From contig NZ_JAINVH010000011.1 of the NCBI RefSeq assembly GCF_020400825.1, positions 124,001-188,000 on the forward strand: DNA of 64,000 nt. The letters are read 5' to 3'. Under the pieces are notes generated by a model, which made no database searches, was not told where the DNA came from, and was given only the letters and a program-made list of their open reading frames with translations. The translations under genes and the position numbers were made by a program. The DNA is from Streptomyces sp. HPF1205 (GTDB lineage: Bacteria; Actinomycetota; Actinomycetes; Streptomycetales; Streptomycetaceae). This document shows, in pieces, positions 31,535-39,234 of the stretch. Numbering within the stretch: position 1 is the first letter of the stretch; the number at the start of each line of letters is the position of its first letter.

Positions 31535-31965
31535 GCGGGCAGCTCCTCGATCCAGGTGTTCTGAAGTTTTCGGCCCTGACGATGAGGCCGTGTCGGTGAG
31601 AGGGTACCGAGGTCCGGGGGGTGGGCAGCGCCGCGACCCGGTACCGGGAACGCCCATACTAGCTCTTATCGAGCAGTCGTTCGATAACCCGGGGGAGTGA
31701 TACACATGTCACGTTCCCAAAGAGGCATGAACCATTTAGGCTCCGGGCACGTCCTCTCCAACACCCGGCAGCCGGCCGGGGGCCCGAGTCCGGACAACAC
31801 CTCCATACGACACATCTGACGCAACTGACTCCAATTCGCCGCCAATCGGTAACACCCAGTCACTCCGAGGTCGGATTTCGAGGAAAAGCCGTCAGCGGGA
31901 ACGTTTTCGGCCTGGTTGGATGTTGACCCTGGTACGACAGCTCGTCGAGCTAGAGAAGAGGCGAC
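31535..31965. other. Divergent promoter region of parE and the DUF7455 gene
   Basis: This 431-base gap has no gene. On the parE side there is a minus-strand -10-like TAGTAT at 31656-31661 and a 7+7 palindrome (31666-31672 / 31681-31687) that contains a LexA-type box. The DUF7455 side contains TTGACC at 31923-31928 without a clean -10 at usual spacing. Confidence 0.5.
31669..31684. promoter_or_regulatory. LexA (SOS) box candidate in front of parE
   Basis: TCGAGCAGTCGTTCGA matches the actinobacterial SOS box TCGAAC-N4-GTTCGA in 11 of 12 defined bases. It lies just upstream of the minus-strand TAGTAT, that is in the -35/spacer area, where bound LexA would block parE transcription. Confidence 0.6.
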
Positions 31966-32196
31966 GTGACTACTGTTCTGACCCCCGCGAGTCCGCTGAC
32001 AGCGGCAGACCGCTGCGACCGTTGCGGCGCTCAGGCTTACCTGCGCGTCGTCCTCATCAGCGGCGGAGAGCTGCTCTTCTGCGCTCACCACGGCCGCAAG
32101 TTCGAGCCCGAGCTCAAGAAGATCGCAGCGGAAATACAGGACGAGAGCGGTCGGCTGACCGACACCCCGGCTTCGGCGGGAGACGAAGAGCGCTGA
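31966..32196 (+). CDS. DUF7455 zinc-ribbon-like small protein
   Basis: 76 residues from GTG 31966. The core CDRCGAQAYLRVVL with FCAHHGRKFEPEL gives a CxxC...CxxH metal site. It is a conserved short actinobacterial protein, usually found beside hrdB/parE, of unknown function. It is followed by a strong terminator hairpin. Confidence 0.85.
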   Translation: MTTVLTPASPLTAADRCDRCGAQAYLRVVLISGGELLFCAHHGRKFEPELKKIAAEIQDESGRLTDTPASAGDEER

Positions 32197-32225
32197 CACA
32201 TCGCACCAGCGACGAGTTCGGAGCC

Positions 32226-32262
32226 GCGGGCGGACGGACCCCTTCAGGGGGTGTCCGCCCGC
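32226..32262 (+). terminator. Terminator after the DUF7455 gene
   Basis: Arms 32226-32235 (GCGGGCGGAC) and 32253-32262 are perfect complements, and an inner ACCCC/GGGGT stem closes the loop. It starts 30 bases after the stop. Confidence 0.75.
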
Positions 32263-32346
32263 ATGCTTGCCGGTCCGGGGAACCCGGGCCGAACGACGCC
32301 GGCCGGGTCTCCTCCGGCCGCGTCCGTCACAGGCGCCGGGAGGCAG

Positions 32347-33252
32347 TCACAGGTGCCGGGAGACCAGTGCCGACACGGCGGAGACCCGCGTATAGACCCC
32401 CGGGTAGCCAGGCTGCGCACAGCCGCTCCCCCATGAGACCAGTCCCACCAGGCGTCCCGCGACCACCAGCGGCCCGCCGCTGTCCCCCTGGCAGGCGTCC
32501 CGCCCGCCGCCCGTGACCCCCGCGCACATCATCGTGGTGGACGTGTACCTGCCGTCCGCACTCCCCGGGTACGCCCGCTCGCAGTCCGCGTCCGGCAGTA
32601 CGGTGACGTCGGCCGCGTGCAGCGTGTCGGCGTAGTCGCCGCGGCCGCTGGTGTCACCCCAGCCGTAGACCTGCGCGCCCGTACCGGCGGCGTAGTCGGC
32701 CGTGTCCGAGGGCTGCGCCATGGGGAGAGCGGCGCCACCGGGCAGGTCCCGGTCCACTGTGACCACCGCCACATCCCCGGCGTTGGTCACCGGGTCGAAC
32801 CCGGGGTTGACCCACACGCCCACCGGCGTGAGCTCCTCGCCCGCGTCCCCCCTCAGATCGGTGCGGCCGGCGATGACCCGCAGGTCGCCCAGGCGCCGCC
32901 AGTCGGTGACCCCCAGAACCTCGCCACCGAAGCAGTGCGCGGCGGTCAGCACCGTGCGCGGCCCCACGGCCACCCCTCCGCAGAACTGACCGGAACGCTC
33001 CGTTCCGAAGCGGGACCGGCTGGCCAGCGCGACCACCCACGACTGCTGGTCGGTGGTGGTGACGGTCCCGCCCACCACGACATCGTTGGCCGCGGCGGGC
33101 GTGGCGGGCGCGGCCAGCGGCACGGCCACCGCGGGAAGCAGCGCGAGCGCGCCGATGAGCGGCACCCGGCGCCGCAGCGGCGCGCGCACCGCGGCTGCCA
33201 CCCGCGACGCTATGGAACGGCTTCCCGCGGCGGTATGGACGAGGGAACGCAT
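32347..33252 (-). CDS. Secreted trypsin-like serine protease (S1 family)
   Basis: 301 residues from ATG 33252, with AGGAGG four bases upstream. A long basic n-region leads to a hydrophobic signal ([26 protein letters not shown]). The mature start VVGGTVTT resembles an activation site. The catalytic triad is visible: His in LTAAHC, Asp in NAGDVAVV, Ser in [10 protein letters not shown]. Disulfide cysteines are [12 protein letters not shown] and [16 protein letters not shown]. The Asp before CQGDSGG ([10 protein letters not shown]) predicts trypsin-like cleavage after Arg/Lys. Confidence 0.94.
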   Translation of the reverse strand: MRSLVHTAAGSRSIASRVAAAVRAPLRRRVPLIGALALLPAVAVPLAAPATPAAANDVVVGGTVTTTDQQSWVVALASRSRFGTERSGQFCGGVAVGPRTVLTAAHCFGGEVLGVTDWRRLGDLRVIAGRTDLRGDAGEELTPVGVWVNPGFDPVTNAGDVAVVTVDRDLPGGAALPMAQPSDTADYAAGTGAQVYGWGDTSGRGDYADTLHAADVTVLPDADCERAYPGSADGRYTSTTMMCAGVTGGGRDACQGDSGGPLVVAGRLVGLVSWGSGCAQPGYPGVYTRVSAVSALVSRHL

Positions 33253-33267
33253 GCGGCCTCCTGACCC

Positions 33268-33276
33268 TGTGGACAA
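33268..33276. promoter_or_regulatory. DnaA-box-like sequence upstream of the protease gene
   Basis: TGTGGACAA, complement of TTGTCCACA, ends 24 bases before the protease start codon. Function not established. Confidence 0.4.
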
Positions 33277-33378
33277 CTCTGGACACCCAGAGTCATCGAC
33301 AGAGCCGGAGGCCGCATCCGCAGCAACGCCAGTGGCCTGGCGTGTCGGGCCTACCGCTCGCGCCGGTCGGGCCCACGG

Positions 33379-33411
33379 GGAGCGGCCCGGTCGGGCCGAC
33401 CGGGCCGCTCC
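33379..33411 (-). terminator. hrdB terminator
   Basis: Perfect 14-bp arms 33379-33392 (GGAGCGGCCCGGTC) and 33398-33411 with a 5-base loop, about 80-115 bases beyond the hrdB stop. Between stop and hairpin lies a run of CGGTCAGT-like short repeats (33452-33480). Confidence 0.8.
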
Positions 33412-33472
33412 GTATCGGACGGACCCGACGGACCCGACGGACTGGCCGGACCGGTCGGTCAGTCGGTCAGCC

Positions 33473-33506
33473 GGTCAGTCGAGGTAGTCGGTCAGTCGAG
33501 GTAGTC
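33473..33506. repeat. 17-bp tandem duplication at the 3' end of hrdB
   Basis: GGTCAGTCGAGGTAGTC occurs twice in direct contact (33473-33489 and 33490-33506). The second copy encodes the last codons and stop of hrdB (DYLD-stop); the first is a non-coding copy immediately after it. Confidence 0.9.
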
Positions 33507-35063
33507 GCGCAGGACCTGCGAGCGGGACGGGTGGCGCAGCTTCGACATGGTCTTCGACTCGATCTGGCGGATCCGCTCGCGCGTGACCCCGTACACCTTG
33601 CCGATCTCGTCCAGCGTCTTGGGCTGGCCGTCGGTGAGGCCGAAGCGCATGGAGACCACGCCCGCCTCCCGCTCGGAAAGGGTGTCGAGGACGGAGTGCA
33701 GCTGCTCCTGCAGAAGCGTGAAGCTGACCGCGTCGGCCGGCACGACCGCCTCGGAGTCCTCGATCAGGTCACCGAACTCGCTGTCGCCGTCCTCGCCGAG
33801 CGGGGTGTGCAGCGAGATGGGCTCGCGGCCGTACTTCTGGACCTCGATGACCTTCTCGGGGGTCATGTCGAGTTCCTTGGCCAGCTCCTCCGGGGTGGGC
33901 TCGCGGCCCAGGTCCTGGAGCATCTGGCGCTGCACTCGGGCCAGCTTGTTGATGACCTCGACCATGTGCACCGGGATGCGGATGGTACGGGCCTGGTCGG
34001 CCATGGCGCGGGTGATCGCCTGCCGGATCCACCAGGTGGCGTAGGTGGAGAACTTGAAACCCTTGGTGTAGTCGAATTTCTCGACCGCACGGATCAGACC
34101 CAGGTTCCCCTCCTGGATCAGGTCGAGGAAGAGCATGCCGCGGCCGGTGTAGCGCTTGGCGAGCGAGACCACGAGCCGGAGGTTGGCCTCCAGCAGGTGG
34201 TTCTTGGCCCAGCGGCCGTCCTCCGCGATGATCTCCAGCTCGCGCTTGAGCTTGGGCGCGAGCTTGTCGGCCGCCGCGAGCTTGTCCTCGGCGAACAGGC
34301 CGGCCTCGATCCGCTTGGCCAGCTCGACCTCCTGCTCCGCGTTGAGCAGGGGGACCTTGCCGATCTGCTTCAGATAGTCCTTGACCGGGTCGGCGGTGGC
34401 GCCGGCGACCGCGACCTGCTGGGCCGGCGCGTCGTCCTCGTCGTCGTCGGAGAGCACGAAGCTCTCGGACTCCGCCTTCTCCGTCTCGTCGTCCGCACTC
34501 TTCACGGGCGCGTCGTCCAGCAGGTCCTCCGCCTCGACCGCTGCCTCGTCCTCGCTCGGGACGGCGGTGGTCTTCTTCGCCGCCGTCTTCTTCGCGGGCG
34601 CCTTCTTGGCAGCCGCCGTCTTCTTGGCGACGGTCTTCTTCGCGGGTGCCTTCTTGGGCTGGGTTTCCGCCTCCACCGATGGCTCCACCGTGGTCTCGGC
34701 CTCGACCACCACCTCGGGGGCGGGGGCCTTGGGCGCTACGGTCTTCTTGGCAGGGGCCGCCTTGGTGGCGACCGTCTTGGTGGCAGTACGCTTCGCCGGG
34801 CTCTTGGCTGCGACGCTCTTTCGGGTGCGCTTGGGCGCCTCAGCGGCAGTCACCATCAGCGTCACACCCTCCTCATCGAGGACCTGGTTGAGGCTGCGCA
34901 GAACGTTCTTCCACTGGGTTGCCGGAATCTGGTCCGCCTCGAACGCCCGACGTACATCGTCGCCGGCGATCTGGCCCTGGGCCTTACCCTGCTCGATGAG
35001 CGCCATCAGAGACTCGGACTCTGCGATCTCGGACGGGAGCGTACGGGATGTGCTGGCCGACAC
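33492..35063 (-). CDS. hrdB: Principal RNA polymerase sigma factor HrdB
   Basis: 523 residues from GTG 35063, the family start SASTSRTLP. Region 1.1 (about 1-70) is followed by a long Lys/Ala-rich and acidic linker (about 75-215), then regions 1.2-4.2. Recognisable parts are the core-binding [16 protein letters not shown], the -10 region [20 protein letters not shown], and the -35 [23 protein letters not shown]. It directs housekeeping transcription. On the minus strand upstream, GGAAT at 35234-35238 resembles half of a sigma-R promoter, but the matching downstream element is GAC rather than GTT. whiH lies upstream in the same direction behind its own terminator. Confidence 0.97.
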   Translation of the reverse strand: MSASTSRTLPSEIAESESLMALIEQGKAQGQIAGDDVRRAFEADQIPATQWKNVLRSLNQVLDEEGVTLMVTAAEAPKRTRKSVAAKSPAKRTATKTVATKAAPAKKTVAPKAPAPEVVVEAETTVEPSVEAETQPKKAPAKKTVAKKTAAAKKAPAKKTAAKKTTAVPSEDEAAVEAEDLLDDAPVKSADDETEKAESESFVLSDDDEDDAPAQQVAVAGATADPVKDYLKQIGKVPLLNAEQEVELAKRIEAGLFAEDKLAAADKLAPKLKRELEIIAEDGRWAKNHLLEANLRLVVSLAKRYTGRGMLFLDLIQEGNLGLIRAVEKFDYTKGFKFSTYATWWIRQAITRAMADQARTIRIPVHMVEVINKLARVQRQMLQDLGREPTPEELAKELDMTPEKVIEVQKYGREPISLHTPLGEDGDSEFGDLIEDSEAVVPADAVSFTLLQEQLHSVLDTLSEREAGVVSMRFGLTDGQPKTLDEIGKVYGVTRERIRQIESKTMSKLRHPSRSQVLRDYLD

Positions 35064-35268
35064 GAACAACCTCTCGGAACGATGGGAACGACTCGGTGGA
35101 ACCGCAGAGCGACTCAGCGCCGGCTGCGACGCCGAGAATTCCTCGCGCGGCCGCCACCTCTTAAGTCATCGCATTGCTTCGCTTGGCGTTACGCCCAGCT
35201 TACGTGGCCCGAGTCACACCCCAAATCGCACTTATTCCTACCCAAGCCGGGCATCTGCCACACGCGGT

Positions 35269-35306
35269 GCCGCCGCCGGTCCCGGTGGTGCGGGACCCGC
35301 GGCGGC
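35269..35306 (-). terminator. whiH terminator
   Basis: 16-base arms 35269-35284 and 35291-35306 with one mismatch and a GTGGTG loop, 12-49 bases after the whiH stop. It separates whiH from hrdB. Confidence 0.75.
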
Positions 35307-35317
35307 CGGGGTCGCGC

Positions 35318-36223
35318 TCAGTGCTCGCGCGGCGCGGGGACTACGTGGCTGTCGGCGGCACCGGACGGCTGGTCGGCGGGCACGGTGAGGAGCTGGCGCA
35401 TGGCGGCTTCGGCGGTCCCGCCGTCGCCCTCGGCGAGCGCCTCGACGATGCGCTGGTGGAGGCCCACCGAGGTGTCGCCCGGACGCTCGCAGCCGGTGAC
35501 GGAGCCCCCGGAGACGTGCAGCGCGGAGGAGACGATGCCGGACAGGTGTTCCAGCATCTTGTTCCCGGCGATCTGCAGCAGCAGCGTGTGGAACTCGGTG
35601 TCGGCGCGGCTGAAGGTGAGGGCGTCGTTCTGGGCGGCGGCGTGCGCCATGATCTCGGCCATGTCGGCGAGACGCTGCTGGACGTCGTCACGGCCGTGGC
35701 CGGCGGCGAGGCGGGCGGCGAGGGGTTCGATGGTCCAGCGCAGTTCGAGCAGCTCGCGGCGCTGGTCGTCGCGCTGGGGGCCGAAGGCGCGCCATTCGAT
35801 GATGTCGGGGTCCAGCAGGTTCCAGTCGGCGACCGGGCGGACCCGGGTGCCCACGTTGGGCCTGGCGCTGACCAGCCCCTTGGCCTCCAGCACGCGCAGG
35901 GACTCGCGCACCACGGTGCGGGAGACCTCGAAGCGCTGGCCGATCTCCTCGGGGACCAGCGGCCGGTCGGCTCCGAGATCGCCGGAGACGATCATCTGTC
36001 CGAGCTGCTGGACGAGTTGGCCGTGCAGTCCCCGGCCGCGACTGCTGCCGCCGCGCCGGCCGACCCGGCCCATGTCCGGCTCCACGCCCTCCCAGGAGGC
36101 GGGCCCGGGCCGGTCGGTGCCACCGGAATCGGGGTACGAGTAGCGGTCCAGCTCGCCCGAGCCGGCGACACCGGAGTCGGCGGAGCGAGCCGCGGTCATC
36201 ATGGAATGCGCAAGGGTACTCAC
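35318..36223 (-). CDS. whiH: Sporulation regulator WhiH (GntR/FadR family)
   Basis: 301 residues from GTG 36223 (VSTLAHSMMTAARSADSG). A disordered N-terminus (about 1-65) precedes the winged HTH (about 70-135, IGQRFEVSRTVVRESLRVLEAKGLVSARPNVGTRV) and an FCD-type domain (about 150-275). I call WhiH from the characteristic N-terminus and its position next to hrdB, as recalled for S. coelicolor. WhiH controls septation of aerial hyphae into spores and is itself transcribed by the sporulation sigma factor WhiG. A WhiG-like promoter is visible just upstream. Confidence 0.92.
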   Translation of the reverse strand: MSTLAHSMMTAARSADSGVAGSGELDRYSYPDSGGTDRPGPASWEGVEPDMGRVGRRGGSSRGRGLHGQLVQQLGQMIVSGDLGADRPLVPEEIGQRFEVSRTVVRESLRVLEAKGLVSARPNVGTRVRPVADWNLLDPDIIEWRAFGPQRDDQRRELLELRWTIEPLAARLAAGHGRDDVQQRLADMAEIMAHAAAQNDALTFSRADTEFHTLLLQIAGNKMLEHLSGIVSSALHVSGGSVTGCERPGDTSVGLHQRIVEALAEGDGGTAEAAMRQLLTVPADQPSGAADSHVVPAPREH

Positions 36224-36230
36224 GCATCCT

Positions 36231-36258
36231 TTGTCGGCGATGCCGATGCGCGCCTTGA
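36231..36258 (-). promoter_or_regulatory. Candidate WhiG-dependent promoter of whiH
   Basis: On the minus strand TCAA (36255-36258), 16 bases, then GCCGACAA (36231-36238). The WhiG consensus is TAAA-N15-GCCGATAA, so ten of twelve bases match with one extra spacer base. The predicted start would be within a few bases of the GTG at 36223, which would give a leaderless or near-leaderless mRNA. Confidence 0.45.
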
Positions 36259-36327
36259 GGGCTTTGCTGAAAAGCACACGAAAGGGTGAGCACTCATCAC
36301 CTGATAATTGACGACTGCCCGGGCGGA

Positions 36328-38211
36328 TCACCCTTTCTTGCTGGTGAGCGGGGCAGTTCGGCCGGGAGGTACGGCAGTTGACCGGCGCACGCGCCGCCGT
36401 CCGCGCAACGCGCTCGCCGCGTAAGCCCCCGCGAGCGCCGCCAGCGACAACGCCAGGGCGAGAAAGAACGGTTGGGTGAGGAACCGCAGCGTCCCGGACA
36501 CGGTGCCGCTGCCGTCCTGCGACACCCCGCTGATCACCGACCACAACGCGCCGCCGGCGTCCAGGAGTTCCCGGGTGTCGTCGCCACCGACGAACAACCG
36601 CACGGCGGGTGCGACCAGCACCGGCACGGCCAGCACGGTGGCCACTCCGAGTGCGGTGGTGCGGAAGACCGCCGCGGCCAGGACTCCGGCGCAGGCGCAG
36701 CACACGCACAGCGCGGCCCATCCTGCCAGCGCGCCGGGCCGGGTGAGCAGGTCGGGTGCCAGGCCGAGGGTGAGGCGCAGTACGGCGATGTCGGCCGCCG
36801 CGGAGGCGGCCGCCAGCGCGAGGGCGAGCGCGGAGCCGACCGTGAGCTTGGCCAGCAGCAGGCGCGGACTGCGCGGGTCGGGGCCGAGGCCGGGGCTCAG
36901 CGCCGGGTAGCGGTACTCCTGTCCGTAGGTGAGCGCGCCCAGTGCTCCCGCGCCGACGGCCGCGCTCGGCAACGGCAGTTGGTCCCACCAGCCGGACAGC
37001 AGCCGCATCGGGGACAGCGGCACACCGCCGAGCTTGACCATGGCCAGTGTGCTCAGCACCGAACCGAGCAGCGCGAGGGCGGCGATCGGCCAGGGCGTGC
37101 GCAGTCCGAAGCCGCGGCGGATCTCGTACGCGAACGCCCGCGCCGGCCCGGCCCGGCGAACCGCGCGGCGCGGCAGTCCGCGCCCCGGGCGGACGCGGAG
37201 CCGGCGCGGCCCCCGTCCCTCGCCATGCCCCTCGCCGTGCCCTTCGCCATGCCCTTCCGCAGAGCCCGCGGCGCGCGCCTCGGTGGAGCCGGCGGCAGTG
37301 CCCGCAGCCAAGACCACCGCGTGGCCGGCCACCGGCCCGACCGCCGGACCGGCGGCTTCCGCGGCCACCGCGCCCTCAGCGAGTTGGTGGAGCAGGATCC
37401 CGTTGCGGTACGCGGTCTCGCCGACCGCCGCCGGGCTCGACCCGTACACGGCGATGCGGCTGCCGCCCGCGGCCACCACCTCGGCTCCGCCGTCGCTGAG
37501 CAACTCGCCGAGCCGCTGCGCGTAGGGCGATTGCACGGCGACGAAGGGGCGCAGCCGGGTACGGGCGAAGTGTGCCGCGGGCTCGTCGGCGACCATGCGC
37601 CCCTCGTCCAGCACGATCACCCGGTCGGCCGTACGAGCCGCGGCGCGCGGATCCCGGCCCGACAGCAGAACCGCTCCGCCGGCCGACGCGTGCCTCCTGG
37701 CCAGTTCGTGCACCCATGCCGCCTCGCGGGGCGGGAGCCCGCGGGCCGGGTCGTCCAGGACGAGTGCCCGCGGCCGCGCGAGCAGCGCGACGGCCATCGC
37801 GAACCGGCGGTCCATGCCGAGCGAGTACGTGCCGAGCCGCTCGTGCGCCACCGCGTCGAGGCCGACGATGCCGAGGACGTCGTCGGCGCGCGACATCGGC
37901 AGCCCGAAGGCGGCGCAAAGCATCCGAAGGTGCCCGCGGCCCGTGCGGCCGGGATGACCCCGCACCTCTCCGACCAGGGCGCCCACCTCCCGAGCGGGGT
38001 GGAGCACCTCGGCCAGCGGGCGGCCGTCGACGAGGGTCGCGCCTCGGCCGGGCTCCAAGCCCAGCAGCAGCCGCAGCGCGGTCGACTTCCCCGAACCCGC
38101 CTTCCCCACCAGCCCGGTGACCTCGCCGACCCGGACGTCGAACGTCAGGTCGGCGACGACCGGCCGGCTCCTGTGCCGGGACGCGCTGGTCAACCCGATG
38201 GCCTGGATCAC
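36328..38211 (-). CDS. ABC transporter fusion: ATPase plus ABC-2-like membrane domain
   Basis: 627 residues from GTG 38211 (VIQAIGLTSASRHRSRPVV). The ATPase (about 1-225) has Walker A GKAGSGKST, signature YSLGMDRR and Walker B ALVLDDPARG, where the usual catalytic Glu is Asp. A linker with a fourfold EGHG repeat (about 320-340) leads to six or so membrane helices (about 375-605). No separate permease gene is adjacent. Export substrate unknown. The gene lies directly upstream of whiH; its stop codon sits inside a 10-bp inverted repeat (36280-36289 / 36328-36337). Confidence 0.85.
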   Translation of the reverse strand: MIQAIGLTSASRHRSRPVVADLTFDVRVGEVTGLVGKAGSGKSTALRLLLGLEPGRGATLVDGRPLAEVLHPAREVGALVGEVRGHPGRTGRGHLRMLCAAFGLPMSRADDVLGIVGLDAVAHERLGTYSLGMDRRFAMAVALLARPRALVLDDPARGLPPREAAWVHELARRHASAGGAVLLSGRDPRAAARTADRVIVLDEGRMVADEPAAHFARTRLRPFVAVQSPYAQRLGELLSDGGAEVVAAGGSRIAVYGSSPAAVGETAYRNGILLHQLAEGAVAAEAAGPAVGPVAGHAVVLAAGTAAGSTEARAAGSAEGHGEGHGEGHGEGRGPRRLRVRPGRGLPRRAVRRAGPARAFAYEIRRGFGLRTPWPIAALALLGSVLSTLAMVKLGGVPLSPMRLLSGWWDQLPLPSAAVGAGALGALTYGQEYRYPALSPGLGPDPRSPRLLLAKLTVGSALALALAAASAAADIAVLRLTLGLAPDLLTRPGALAGWAALCVCCACAGVLAAAVFRTTALGVATVLAVPVLVAPAVRLFVGGDDTRELLDAGGALWSVISGVSQDGSGTVSGTLRFLTQPFFLALALSLAALAGAYAASALRGRRRVRRSTAVPPGRTAPLTSKKG

Positions 38212-38252
38212 GGCAGTACCATAACCCGCAAAACAGACAAAATGCCTTAGCG

Positions 38253-38981
38253 TCAGACCTCGGGTCGCAGCATCGGCGGATTGAGCAGTGTGGCCCCGCC
38301 GGCCCTGAAGAGCTGAGCCGGCCGACCGCCCTGACGGGTCGTCGTCCCACCGGTCGGCACCAGGAACCCGACCGTCCCCGTCACCTTGCGGTGGAAGTTG
38401 CGCGGGTCCAGCGCCACGCCCCACACCGCCTCGTACACCCGCCGCAGCTCCCCCACGGTGAACTCCGGCGGGCAGAACGCGGTCGCCAGTGACGAGTACT
38501 CGATTTTGGAGCGGGCCCGCTCCACACCGTCGGCGAGGATGCGGTCGTGGTCAAAGGCGAGCGAGGTCTCCCCGGGCTCCTGACCGCCCTCGGCCAGCAG
38601 CGTGTCGACCGGCGCCCACCGGGCGCTCCTGGCGTCGCCGCCCGCACGGGGCGCCGGAAGGTCGGGCGCGAGGACCAGGTGGGCGACGCTCACCACCCTC
38701 ATCCGGGGGTCCCGCTGCGGCTCGCCGTAGGTGGCGAGCTGCTCCAGGTGGACGCCGTTCTGGGCACGCAGTCCTGTCTCCTCGGCCAGCTCGCGGGCAG
38801 CCGCCTGGGAAAGGTCCTCATCGGTGCGGACGAACCCTCCTGGCAGCGCCCATCGTCCCTGGAACGGCGGCTCGCCACGGCGCACGGCCAGTGCGCAGAG
38901 CGCGTGCTGCCGCACCGTGAGCACGACCAGGTCGACGGTGACGGCGAAGGGCGGAAAAGCCGACGGGTCGTAGGGCGACAT
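38253..38981 (-). CDS. NrtR-type regulator: Nudix domain plus winged helix
   Basis: 242 residues. The Nudix box is [20 protein letters not shown] followed by ETGL (about 48-71), with a C-terminal winged-helix region (about 160-225: [29 protein letters not shown]). NrtR proteins sense ADP-ribose-type metabolites and repress NAD or sugar genes. The adjacent target is not obvious; the downstream ABC gene starts 42 bases later and could be cotranscribed. An imperfect palindrome 11 bases upstream of the start may be an autoregulatory operator. Confidence 0.85.
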   Translation of the reverse strand: MSPYDPSAFPPFAVTVDLVVLTVRQHALCALAVRRGEPPFQGRWALPGGFVRTDEDLSQAAARELAEETGLRAQNGVHLEQLATYGEPQRDPRMRVVSVAHLVLAPDLPAPRAGGDARSARWAPVDTLLAEGGQEPGETSLAFDHDRILADGVERARSKIEYSSLATAFCPPEFTVGELRRVYEAVWGVALDPRNFHRKVTGTVGFLVPTGGTTTRQGGRPAQLFRAGGATLLNPPMLRPEV

Positions 38982-38991
38982 GCCGCGATCT

Positions 38992-39012
38992 TAGTCGTCT
39001 GCCTGACGATAA
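38992..39012. promoter_or_regulatory. Imperfect palindrome upstream of the NrtR-type gene
   Basis: TAGTCGTC (38992-38999) and GACGATAA (39005-39012) are inverted copies at 6 of 8 positions around a 5-base centre. Size and place suit an autoregulatory operator; this is inferred. Confidence 0.4.
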
Positions 39013-39132
39013 TCAGCCCGATCGGCAGCTCTTCGTGATCAGGTCGCCCGTATTTGCCGCCGGGGGGTCACCCGCGCGGACCAGCGCGCGGGACATGTCC
39101 CCGACAGCGGCCCGCATGATCGGCCACCGTCC

Positions 39133-39234
39133 AGCGACGGGGCCCGCCTTACCGACGAGACCCGCATCGCCGACGAGACCCGCATCGGCCGCGGGACCCG
39201 CGTCACCGACGGGACCCCCGTCACCGACGAGAGC
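39133..39234. repeat. 18-bp tandem repeat downstream of the DUF4192 gene
   Basis: Five full 18-base units start at 39133, 39151, 39169, 39187 and 39205, plus a partial sixth. The typical unit is ACCGACGAGACCCGCATC. The repeat reaches into the DUF4192 stop codon (39221-39223). A frame through it on the minus strand gives Gly/Asp/Ala/Val repeats but has no support as a gene. Confidence 0.75.

Noticed and set aside
35213..35238. Sigma-R promoter for hrdB
   Set aside because: GGAAT is present, but 18 bases on the sequence is GAC, not GTT. Not reported as a feature.
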